Assembly (NCBI GenBank): GCA_041628615.1
Contig: JBFKOW010000143.1
Location: forward strand, 1-9,095
DNA: 9,095 bases
From: JAMWZF01 sp041628615
GTDB lineage: Bacteria > Pseudomonadota > Alphaproteobacteria > Rhodobacterales > Rhodobacteraceae
Direction of reading: 5' to 3'
Shown piece after piece: positions 1 through 5,409 of this stretch. Position numbers and translations under genes: made by a program. Each line of letters opens with the position of its first letter. Position 1 is the stretch's first letter. Under the pieces are notes generated by a model. The model had not been told where the DNA came from. It searched no databases and saw only the letters and a program-made list of their open reading frames with translations.

Positions 1-1116
1 ATCGAGGCGGTCACCAAGCACGACGTGATCGCCTTCCTGACCCACCTGTCCGAGATCGTGGGGGCCGAGGAGGCCCGCTTCGTCCACCAGGGGATGACCT
101 CGTCGGACGTGCTCGACACCACCCTGAACATCCAGCTGGTGCGCGCCGCCGACATCCTGCTCGCGGACATCGACGGGCTGCTGGCGGCGCTGAAGGCCCG
201 GGCGCTCGAACACAAGGACACGGTGCGGATCGGCCGCAGCCACGGGATCCACGCCGAGCCGACCACGATGGGCCTGACCTTCGCGCGCTTCTACGCCGAG
301 ATGGACCGCAACCGCGAGCGCCTCGAACGGGCGCGCCAGGAGGTCGCCACCGGCGCGATCTCGGGCGCGGTGGGCACCTTCGCCAACATCGACCCGGCGG
401 TCGAGGCGCATGTCTGCGCGAAGATGGGCCTGCGCCCCGAGCCGATCAGCACGCAGGTGATCCCGCGCGACCGCCACGCTATGTTCTTCGCCACCCTCGG
501 GGTCATCGCTTCCTCGATCGAGAACGTGGCGACCGAGATCCGGCACATGCAGCGCACCGAGGTGCTGGAGGCGGAGGAGTTCTTCTCCAAGGGCCAGAAG
601 GGTTCGAGCGCGATGCCGCACAAGCGCAACCCGGTGCTGACCGAGAACCTGACCGGCCTGGCCCGGCTGGTCCGCTCGGCGGTGGTGCCGGCGCTCGAGA
701 ACGTGGCGCTCTGGCACGAACGCGACATCTCGCACAGTTCGGTGGAGCGGATGATCGGCCCGGACGCCACGGTGACGCTGGATTTCGCGCTGGCGCGACT
801 GACGAATGTCGTCGAGAACCTGGTGGTCTACCCCGAGAACATGATGCGGAACATGAACCGGTTCCGCGGTCTCGTGATGTCGCAGCGGGTGCTTCTGGCG
901 CTGACCCAGGCCGGGGTCAGCCGCGAGGACGCCTACCGCCTCGTGCAGCGCAACGCGATGAAGGTCTGGGAAGAAGGCAAGGACTTCCGCGAGGAACTGC
1001 TGGCCGATGCCGAGGTGCGCGCGGTCCTGTCGGAAGCGGAGATCGACGAGAAGTTCGACCTCGGCTACCACACCAAGCATGTCGACACGATCTTTGCCCG
1101 GGTGTTCGGTCGTTAG
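1..1116 (+). CDS. purB: Adenylosuccinate lyase PurB, 5'-truncated by the window edge
   Basis: The reading frame is open from the first base, so the gene starts upstream; 371 C-terminal residues are visible, against about 435 in the usual alphaproteobacterial protein. PurB is a cytosolic homotetrameric lyase that releases fumarate from adenylosuccinate and from SAICAR in purine synthesis. Visible landmarks are GMTSSDVLDT (around nt 91-120), RSHGIHAEPTTMG (around nt 235-273) with the catalytic-histidine region, and the fumarase/aspartase superfamily signature SSAMPHKRNP (around nt 604-633), whose flexible loop carries the catalytic serine. The C-terminus ends naturally at TAG 1114-1116. The GTG at 25 is an internal valine codon, not a start. 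The gene runs convergent to luxI with an 80-base gap. The product call is very secure. The neighbouring quorum-sensing genes have no evident functional link to it. Confidence 0.97.
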   Translation: MEAVTKHDVIAFLTHLSEIVGAEEARFVHQGMTSSDVLDTTLNIQLVRAADILLADIDGLLAALKARALEHKDTVRIGRSHGIHAEPTTMGLTFARFYAEMDRNRERLERARQEVATGAISGAVGTFANIDPAVEAHVCAKMGLRPEPISTQVIPRDRHAMFFATLGVIASSIENVATEIRHMQRTEVLEAEEFFSKGQKGSSAMPHKRNPVLTENLTGLARLVRSAVVPALENVALWHERDISHSSVERMIGPDATVTLDFALARLTNVVENLVVYPENMMRNMNRFRGLVMSQRVLLALTQAGVSREDAYRLVQRNAMKVWEEGKDFREELLADAEVRAVLSEAEIDEKFDLGYHTKHVDTIFARVFGR

Positions 1117-1174
1117 GGCGGAAGGCTCCGGCTGCCGGATCGCTCCGGTCCCGCGGGTACACCCCCGCCGACGC

Positions 1175-1196
1175 GCGGCCCCGGGTCACGGGCCGC
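1175..1196. terminator. Possible bidirectional terminator hairpin between purB and luxI
   Basis: GCGGCCC (1175-1181) and GGGCCGC (1190-1196) form a perfect 7-bp stem with an 8-base loop in the gap between the convergent purB and luxI genes, directly abutting the luxI stop codon. There is no T-run on either strand, so it is not a classical intrinsic terminator. Its position is the only other support. Confidence 0.4.
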
Positions 1197-1859
1197 TCAG
1201 GCGACAGCCGGCGCGTGGACCGCGACGTGCTGGGGCAGATGGGTGGCCGACGGGATCGGCAGTTCCGGCGCCGTCCGCTCCTCGGCCGGCATCGACAGCA
1301 CCGCGTAGCGGCGGCCGTCACCCTCGTTGCGGTAGGCTTCCCCGACCCGCTCGGCCCTGAAGCCGATTTGCCGCAGCGCCCGCACGAGGCTCAGCGGCGA
1401 CAGCGACATCAGGCTTTCCGCCCCCTGGCTCGCGGCGATCTCGACAAGCCCGTCGCAGATCATCTGCAGGCAGCGCGACCGGTCGGCATGGGTGCTGACC
1501 GCGTCCGAGATCACCAGGCGGGTGCATTCCCAGACCTTCGGGGACACCACGTCCTCGACCAGGACGTCGGCCGGGATGTCGCCCAGCATCCCGCGCCGGG
1601 CATCGCGCAGCATGTAGGAATGCTCGCCCCACCGCGACGTGGTCGGCTGGCACCGCGCGCCGCCCACGACCTGCCCGTCCCGCAGCACCAGCGAATACCA
1701 GGCGGTCGGGTTGTCGTACTGGTCCATCTCGTGGCTCGCGTCGTGCGGGATGTCCCAGCCCAGTCCGTCCACGAAGAACGATTTTCTCAGGGCCAGATAG
1801 TCGAAAAACGCCGGCCCGTAACGATGCAACTCGCATAGCCGGAAGGTAATGTTCTGCAT
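1197..1859 (-). CDS. luxI: Acyl-homoserine-lactone synthase, LuxI family
   Basis: This 220-residue protein is a LuxI-type synthase, a GNAT-like fold that makes an acyl-homoserine lactone from S-adenosylmethionine and an acyl carrier. The family's invariant residues are visible: R25 and F29, W35 (LGWDIP), D46 and D49 (EMDQYDNP), R69 (GGAR), PTT at 72-74, and E111/R114 in WECTR. The position equivalent to the conserved Phe84 of LuxI lies in RDARRGML and is not Phe; I recall this form from other Rhodobacteraceae LuxI proteins, so it may be a lineage trait. I chose the ATG at 1859-1857 because GGGAGAAGG sits just upstream; an in-frame TTG 36 bases earlier (1895) has no such site. The gene lies 169 bases downstream of a co-oriented luxR, the usual luxR-luxI layout. 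Acyl chain length cannot be read from the sequence. Confidence 0.93.
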   Translation of the reverse strand: MQNITFRLCELHRYGPAFFDYLALRKSFFVDGLGWDIPHDASHEMDQYDNPTAWYSLVLRDGQVVGGARCQPTTSRWGEHSYMLRDARRGMLGDIPADVLVEDVVSPKVWECTRLVISDAVSTHADRSRCLQMICDGLVEIAASQGAESLMSLSPLSLVRALRQIGFRAERVGEAYRNEGDGRRYAVLSMPAEERTAPELPIPSATHLPQHVAVHAPAVA

Positions 1860-1865
1860 GGTCCT

Positions 1866-1880
1866 TCTCCCAATTGGAGA
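1866..1880 (-). promoter_or_regulatory. Small hairpin overlapping the luxI Shine-Dalgarno
   Basis: Read on the minus strand this is TCTCC-AATTG-GGAGA: a 5-bp stem and 5-base loop just before the luxI ATG. The right arm is part of the ribosome-binding sequence GGGAGAAGG, so folding would partly hide it. The stem is short and may be fortuitous. Confidence 0.3.
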
Positions 1881-1980
1881 GTCCAGTTTGCCCAATTTCT
1901 TTAAAGTTGTTAACCCCGCTGCAACACAACCATAAGTAAGGCGCGCTGGACAGCAGGCATCCGGTGGCGCGAAACAGTCC

Positions 1981-2014
1981 GCCGGAAATCAGGGGATATT
2001 GCCGGAATCCGGCA
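1981..2014. promoter_or_regulatory. Perfect dyad between luxR and luxI, candidate LuxR operator
   Basis: Positions 2000-2014 read TGCCGGAATCCGGCA, with perfect 7-bp arms around a single central base. A second GCCGGAA half lies exactly 20 bases away at 1981, so the two are on the same helix face. The element sits 15 bases after the luxR stop and about 140 bases upstream of the luxI start. lux boxes are usually 18-20 bp dyads upstream of luxI, so it is a plausible operator. It does not match a lux-box consensus I can name, and a weak luxR terminator is the alternative (6-bp stem, ATT loop, no T-run). Confidence 0.35.
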
Positions 2015-2028
2015 CCAATCGGGCCGGC

Positions 2029-2637
2029 TCAGAGAAGGCCGAAATCGTTTGCCTTGGCGGCCGCCTGGGCGCCGGTCTGCGCCCCGAGCTTCAGCTTGGC
2101 GTTCTTGAGTCGCTGCTTGATGGCGCCTTCGCTGACGCCGAGATCGTGGGCGATCTGCTTCAGCCGCAGGCCCTGGCTGACCATGCGCAGCGCCTCCAGC
2201 TCGGCCTGGGTCAGGTTGGACGGCGGCGCCATGTCCCGATGCAGCCGCCGCACCAGCGCCGCGAGATCGGCGATCTCGGGATCGGTGAACTCCCTGTCGG
2301 CCCGGCAGAACGACCCGAACGACCGCTGCGGGTCGCCAGCGGCGTCGACATGGGACACCGCGACACCGAAGCGCAGCCCGAACTGCGCCGCCTGCTCGAA
2401 GATCAGCCGCGGATCGGGACGGCCGATCTCGCTCCACCGGATGGCGCCGGTGCTGGTGTAGGCCCACTGGATCACCGGATCGAACAGCATCAGGCGCTGG
2501 ACCGTGTAGTGCTCGATCCAGTCCGACGGCAGCTCGTTCATCTCCACCAGCGGAAACGCGAACCCGACCCGCAAGGCCAGATAGTAGCCCGCGGGCGCGA
2601 CAGCTCCGAGTGCTTCCTTATCTAAACTTGTTGTCAT
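2029..2637 (-). CDS. luxR: LuxR-family autoinducer-responsive transcription factor, full length
   Basis: This 202-residue protein has an N-terminal autoinducer-binding domain (about 10-130) and a C-terminal LuxR/GerE helix-turn-helix (about 138-200). The five pocket residues typical of AHL receptors are present: W40, Y44, D53, P54 and W68, within WIEHY, FDP and AIRWS. The HTH runs from LTQAELEALRMVSQG through IAHDLGVSEGAIKQRLKNAKLKLGA to the terminal FGLL, a normal complete domain. It is shorter than TraR or LuxR because the N-terminus is trimmed by about 17 residues relative to TraR. By family knowledge it binds the signal made by the adjacent LuxI and regulates target promoters as a dimer. 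The ATG at 2637 lacks a strong Shine-Dalgarno, and no longer in-frame start exists. It is co-oriented with and upstream of luxI and divergent from the truncated paralogue starting at 2765. Confidence 0.93.
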   Translation of the reverse strand: MTTSLDKEALGAVAPAGYYLALRVGFAFPLVEMNELPSDWIEHYTVQRLMLFDPVIQWAYTSTGAIRWSEIGRPDPRLIFEQAAQFGLRFGVAVSHVDAAGDPQRSFGSFCRADREFTDPEIADLAALVRRLHRDMAPPSNLTQAELEALRMVSQGLRLKQIAHDLGVSEGAIKQRLKNAKLKLGAQTGAQAAAKANDFGLL

Positions 2638-2704
2638 CCGTTCGGGCCATGGCTCACGCTTCCCCTAGGCATACCCGCCATGTGGAGCTACTGTCCCGCA
2701 TTAG

Positions 2705-2734
2705 TTGCAGGTGATTACTTCTGTGGGATTAACT
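2705..2734 (+). promoter_or_regulatory. Possible promoter of the HTH-less luxR gene
   Basis: TTGCAG (2705-2710) and TTAACT (2729-2734) are separated by 18 bases and resemble a loose sigma-70 promoter. Transcription would begin around 2741, which fits the ATG at 2765 and GGAAG at 2748-2752. A 10-bp palindrome, CTTCCGGAAG (2743-2752), overlaps the ribosome-binding region. Both elements were judged by eye. Confidence 0.3.
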
Positions 2735-2764
2735 GGCGAAACCTTCCGGAAGAATTGTAGACAG

Positions 2765-3265
2765 ATGGGCGACGAAGTCGAGATAAAGGCCATTCTTAAC
2801 GAACTCGAAGGGCTTTGCCCGGCCGGATACGCCCTCGCCTTCCACGTTCGATTCGCGACGCCGACCTTCCTGTTCCAGACCTATTCCGACGAATGGATCG
2901 ACATCTATTCCCAGAAAGGGTTCGTGATGGTCGATCCCACGGTGCGCTGGGGCTTCGAGAATACCGGCGCGATCCGCTGGTCGGACCTGGCCGACGACGA
3001 CCCGAGCGACGTCCTCGCCACCGCCGCCCGCCACGGCCTGAAATACGGCTTCGCCTATGCGATGGACAGCGGCGGGTCGCGGTCGATGACGAGCTACGCG
3101 AGGGGCGACCGCGAGTTCACCGACGAAGAGATCGCGACGATCTCGGAACTGGTCGAGCAGCTGCACCGCCGGACGTCGCGGCTCGGAAGCCTGTCGCCGG
3201 AAACGGCCGACGAGCTGCGCCGCATGTCCATCCGGGTCACCCATCCGGGCGCGGTCGCCCACTGA
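2765..3265 (+). CDS. LuxR-type autoinducer-binding protein truncated within its HTH domain
   Basis: This 166-residue protein is a clear paralogue of the adjacent full LuxR: shared landmarks include PAGY, WI..Y, DP, TGAIRWS, DREFTD.EIA and LH. All five ligand-pocket residues are kept (W44, Y48, D57, P58, W72). The C-terminus aligns with the start of the HTH: LSPETADELRRMS corresponds to LTQAELEALRMVS of the neighbour. It then degenerates and stops (GAVAH) level with IAH, so the recognition helix and the rest of the domain are absent. None of the three forward frames from the stop to 3336 restores the missing HTH, so a simple frameshift is unlikely. I chose ATG 2765 over TTG 2705 because it matches the N-terminal length of the neighbour and has GGAAG at 2748-2752. 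By analogy with TrlR/TraS of Agrobacterium, a truncated TraR that poisons TraR dimers, it may antagonise the full LuxR or sequester signal; this is inference. A decaying pseudogene is the alternative. Confidence 0.85.
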   Translation: MGDEVEIKAILNELEGLCPAGYALAFHVRFATPTFLFQTYSDEWIDIYSQKGFVMVDPTVRWGFENTGAIRWSDLADDDPSDVLATAARHGLKYGFAYAMDSGGSRSMTSYARGDREFTDEEIATISELVEQLHRRTSRLGSLSPETADELRRMSIRVTHPGAVAH

Positions 3266-3280
3266 CCGCCGGCCACGACC

Positions 3281-3309
3281 GTTGACCCCGCGTCAACATT
3301 CGCTAAGCT
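3281..3309 (+). promoter_or_regulatory. Putative promoter with an inverted repeat over the -35 box
   Basis: TTGACC (3282-3287) and TAAGCT (3304-3309), 16 bases apart, form a plausible promoter for the small secreted gene and perhaps fliG. The -35 lies within a perfect dyad, GTTGAC-N5-GTCAAC (3281-3297), a typical place for a repressor or activator operator. No regulator can be named from the sequence. Confidence 0.35.
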
Positions 3310-3336
3310 TTCCCACATGCACCAGAGGAGTGACCG

Positions 3337-3513
3337 ATGACGCTCAAGACTCTGACGACCGCCCTTGCACTGACGCTGCTGCCGGGCCTCGCCCTCGCCG
3401 GGGGGATGGGATGCGGCGGCACCCACGGCGCCACGCAGGAGGCCATGTCCTGCGCCGAAGGGATGGTCTTCGACACCGAGACCGGCACCTGCGTGCCGAT
3501 CGTCACGGGCTGA
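3337..3513 (+). CDS. Small secreted cysteine-containing protein (58 aa)
   Basis: A short gene of 58 residues starts at ATG 3337 behind a strong AGAGGAG (3324-3330). Residues 1-21 form a signal peptide: TLKT, then a hydrophobic core, ending LALA before GG. The mature part is only about 37 residues and has three cysteines (C26, C39, C52). Its C-terminal motif CAEGMVFDTETGTCVP resembles the C-x-G-x-x-(W/F)-D...TC pattern of small chitin-binding/peritrophin-like (CBM14) repeats. I recall similar short periplasmic proteins in Rhodobacteraceae, but I cannot assign a function. It lies 63 bases before the fliG start, in the same direction, and may share its transcript. A promoter-like sequence lies just upstream. 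Confidence 0.75.
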   Translation: MTLKTLTTALALTLLPGLALAGGMGCGGTHGATQEAMSCAEGMVFDTETGTCVPIVTG

Positions 3514-3523
3514 CTCACGCTTT

Positions 3524-3563
3524 CTTCACCTCTGGCCTTCATGGATGAGCCAGAGGTCGGAAG
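3524..3563 (+). promoter_or_regulatory. Stable hairpin in the small-gene/fliG gap
   Basis: ACCTCTGGC (3528-3536) pairs perfectly with GCCAGAGGT (3549-3557) around a 12-base loop. After a two-base bulge the stem continues with CTTC (3524-3527) against GAAG (3560-3563). The 3' arm enters the Shine-Dalgarno region of fliG (GGAAGAAGG, 3559-3567). No T-run follows. It could attenuate or terminate transcription from the small upstream gene, or modulate fliG translation. Confidence 0.45.
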
Positions 3564-3576
3564 AAGGCGACTCATC

Positions 3577-4629
3577 GTGTCTCGAAATGCCCCGGTTCCC
3601 GCGGCTCCGGTCGATCTGACTCCGGAGCGGAAAGCGGCCATGGTCGTGCAGATGCTTCTCGCGGGCGGCAAGCGGCTGCCGCTCGACCGGCTGCCGGACG
3701 CGGTGCAGTTGCGCCTGACGCGCGAACTGGCGCAGCTGCGGATCGTGGACAAGGGTACGGTGGACGCCGTCGCCACCGAGTTCGTCGACGCGCTCGAATC
3801 GGTCGGCATCACCGCGCCGGGCTCGGTGGACGCCGCGCTCGCCGCCCTCGAGGGCCAGATCAGCGAGGACGCGATGACCCGCCTGCGCAACGAGGTGGGG
3901 CGCGGCCCGGCCGACGATCCCTGGGCCCGGGTGGTCAAGCTTCCCAAGCCGACCCTCCTGAAGATCGCCGGGAATGAGGCACCCGAGGTCACCGCCGTCC
4001 TGCTCAGCAAGCTGCCCACCGCCGCCGCCGCGGATCTCCTCGGCTCGATGCCTGGCGCGCAGGCCCGCCGCATCGCGCTGGCCGTGGCGCAGACCGGCAA
4101 CGTGACGCCGCTCACGGTGGCCCGGATCGGGGCCGCCCTGCGCGACGACTACGTCGCGGACGCGGCGATCGCCTTCGCCACCGCCCCGGCCCCGAGGGTC
4201 GGCGCGATCCTCAACATCTCGCGCGCGGATGCCCGCGAGGAGGTTCTCGAAGGGCTGGGCGCCGATGATCCAGACTTCGCGAAGGAGGTCCGCAAGGCGA
4301 TCTTCACCTTCGCCGACATCCCGATCCGGGTCCGCGCCGGCGACCTGCCCAAGGTCCTTCGCCTGGTGGACAACACCGATCTCGTCACCGCCTTCGCGGC
4401 GGCCGACAAGATGGGCCAGGACGAGATCGCGGCGCGCGACTTCATCCTCGAGAACATGTCGAAGCGGCTGGCCGAGTCGCTGCGCGAGGAGATGAGCGAG
4501 CTCGGCGCCGTGAAACGGGCCGAGGGCGAAGCGGCCATGACCCAGATCATCTCCGCGATCCGGGACAGTGCCGATCGTGGCGAGATCACGCTCGTCGATC
4601 CCGGCGACGGCGCAGAGGACGACGACTAG
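3577..4629 (+). CDS. fliG: FliG-type flagellar motor switch protein (divergent)
   Basis: This 350-residue protein has the three FliG domains: an N-terminal domain from LTPERKAAMVVQMLLAGG (about residues 14-110), a middle domain (about 115-190) and a C-terminal torque domain (about 230-340). FliG links the MS ring to the C-ring and contacts the stator. The C-terminal match is strong: EVRKAIFTFAD (usual MFVFED), NMSKR, and LGAVK. The E. coli torque residues R281, D288, D289 and R297 correspond to R297, E304, E305 and K313, so charge is preserved; the K264 equivalent appears lost in a longer loop. The middle-domain EHPQ motif is EAPE (134-137). The GTG at 3577 is chosen because GGAAGAAGG ends 9 bases upstream; an in-frame ATG at 3541 has no such site and lies in a hairpin loop. 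No other flagellar gene is in the window, so this is either a dispersed fliG or a paralogue. Confidence 0.88.
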   Translation: MSRNAPVPAAPVDLTPERKAAMVVQMLLAGGKRLPLDRLPDAVQLRLTRELAQLRIVDKGTVDAVATEFVDALESVGITAPGSVDAALAALEGQISEDAMTRLRNEVGRGPADDPWARVVKLPKPTLLKIAGNEAPEVTAVLLSKLPTAAAADLLGSMPGAQARRIALAVAQTGNVTPLTVARIGAALRDDYVADAAIAFATAPAPRVGAILNISRADAREEVLEGLGADDPDFAKEVRKAIFTFADIPIRVRAGDLPKVLRLVDNTDLVTAFAAADKMGQDEIAARDFILENMSKRLAESLREEMSELGAVKRAEGEAAMTQIISAIRDSADRGEITLVDPGDGAEDDD

Positions 4630-5022
4630 ACGCAGCCCGGGAGTTCGCCCCGGCCATCCGGCATGGCACGGCGCCATCCGGCATGGCACGGCGCCCACCG
4701 GACCGGACCCGTCAGGTGGCCCGGATGCCGCCGGCCAAGCCGCCGGGCCGCCAGGAACCGCAACCGGCCCCGGTGACCGGCTGCGCGCGCCGTCCTGCTG
4801 CCCGCCGGACCGGGCGACCGGCCCGGCCGCGGGCTGCGCCGGCACTGCCGCCGGGTGGGCCGGCTTTGCGGCGGGGTGCCCGGCTCTGCCTCCGTGGCCC
4901 GTAACCCGCCTTTCGCCCGGACTCTCGGCCCCGGTGTCTGTCCTCGCCACCGCCCGGGGCACCGGCCATCCCGGCGCGCAACGTGTCTCGACAGGGGCGC
5001 GGGCTGCGGCCTAGGGTCGGGC
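4630..5022. other. 393-base gap without a recognisable gene
   Basis: This stretch between fliG and the nitrile hydratase-like operon is extremely GC-rich, especially to about 4900. Open frames exist on both strands, but their translations are Pro/Arg/Gly/Ala-rich low-complexity sequence with no domain, as expected for GC-rich non-coding DNA. It begins with a tandem repeat (4653-4695). Near its end TCGACA (4988-4993) and TAGGGT (5012-5017), 18 bases apart, weakly resemble a promoter whose start point would fall at or next to the ATG at 5023. No RNA gene or terminator with a T-run was seen. Confidence 0.6.
4653..4695. repeat. Tandem 20-base repeat, two copies, hairpin-forming
   Basis: The 20-base unit CCATCCGGCATGGCACGGCG occurs at 4654-4673 and again, identically, at 4674-4693; identity extends to 4653 and 4695. 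Each copy contains GCCAT-CCGGC-ATGGC, a 5-bp stem with a 5-base loop, so the RNA would carry two hairpins in series. It starts 24 bases after the fliG stop and could act as a terminator or mRNA-stabilising element, or be a slippage duplication. Confidence 0.85.
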
Positions 5023-5409
5023 ATGGCGCATCCCCATCCCGATCCCGACACGGACCCCGAGACCGGCCGCCGCTGGCACGACATGGGCGGCCTGCCCGCC
5101 GGTCCCCTGGATCCGGCCGAGCACGACTACGCGCTCTGGGAAAAGCGGGTCGACGCGCTCATGGTGCTTGCCTCGGCCCGTGGCCATTTCACCGTCGACG
5201 GCTTGCGCCGGGCGCTCGAGGACATGGGCAGCGCCGCCTTCGAGACGATGACCTATTACGAACGCTGGATCGCCGCCATCGCCCAGAACCTGATCGAGGC
5301 GGGCGTTCTCACCCAGGACGAGCTTGGCAGGCGCATCGAAGAGGTCGGCGCCCGGGGCGCGACGTATGGCGCGGCGCAGGCCACCGGCGCCGGAAAGACC
5401 GATGGCTGA
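5023..5409 (+). CDS. Nitrile hydratase/thiocyanate hydrolase-like subunit, N-terminal half of the NHase beta chain
   Basis: This 128-residue protein corresponds to the N-terminal helical part of nitrile hydratase beta, or the beta subunit of thiocyanate hydrolase. Visible motifs are WHDMGG (18-23), LWEKRVDALM (39-48), FTVDGLRRALEDM (56-68) and YYERWI (78-83). R62 aligns with Rhodococcus beta Arg56, which contacts the oxidised cysteines of the metal centre, so the partner role looks intact. The chain ends at 128 residues without the C-terminal SH3-like domain, which is encoded by the next gene. The two genes overlap by 8 bases, suggesting coupled translation. The ATG at 5023 has only a weak AGGG upstream but gives the expected N-terminus. 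NHase activator (P14K-type) proteins are also homologous to this region, but the separate C-terminal gene immediately downstream favours a structural subunit. Confidence 0.88.
   Translation: MAHPHPDPDTDPETGRRWHDMGGLPAGPLDPAEHDYALWEKRVDALMVLASARGHFTVDGLRRALEDMGSAAFETMTYYERWIAAIAQNLIEAGVLTQDELGRRIEEVGARGATYGAAQATGAGKTDG

Noticed and set aside
2705..2707. TTG as the start of the HTH-less LuxR gene
   Set aside because: It falls in a likely -35 box, adds 20 residues not matched by the paralogue, and ATG 2765 fits both the N-terminal length and the ribosome-binding site.
3266..3336. Frameshifted remainder of the missing HTH downstream of the truncated LuxR
   Set aside because: None of the three forward frames gives anything like LGVS..AIK.RL; the region instead has a promoter-like dyad, so the domain is absent, not shifted.
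3541..3543. ATG as the fliG start
   Set aside because: It has no Shine-Dalgarno and lies in the loop of a hairpin, while GTG 3577 follows GGAAGAAGG at a good distance and gives a normal FliG N-terminus.
3526..4962. 478-codon open frame on the minus strand opposite fliG
   Set aside because: Its translation is Arg/Gly/Pro/Ala-rich without any recognisable domain, and it lies antisense to the clear FliG reading frame; it is a GC-driven shadow.
4568..5014. Open frame of 148 codons that could fill the fliG to nitrile hydratase-like gap
   Set aside because: It starts inside fliG in another frame and encodes Pro/Ala/Gly/Arg repeats with no family resemblance; the gap is better called non-coding.
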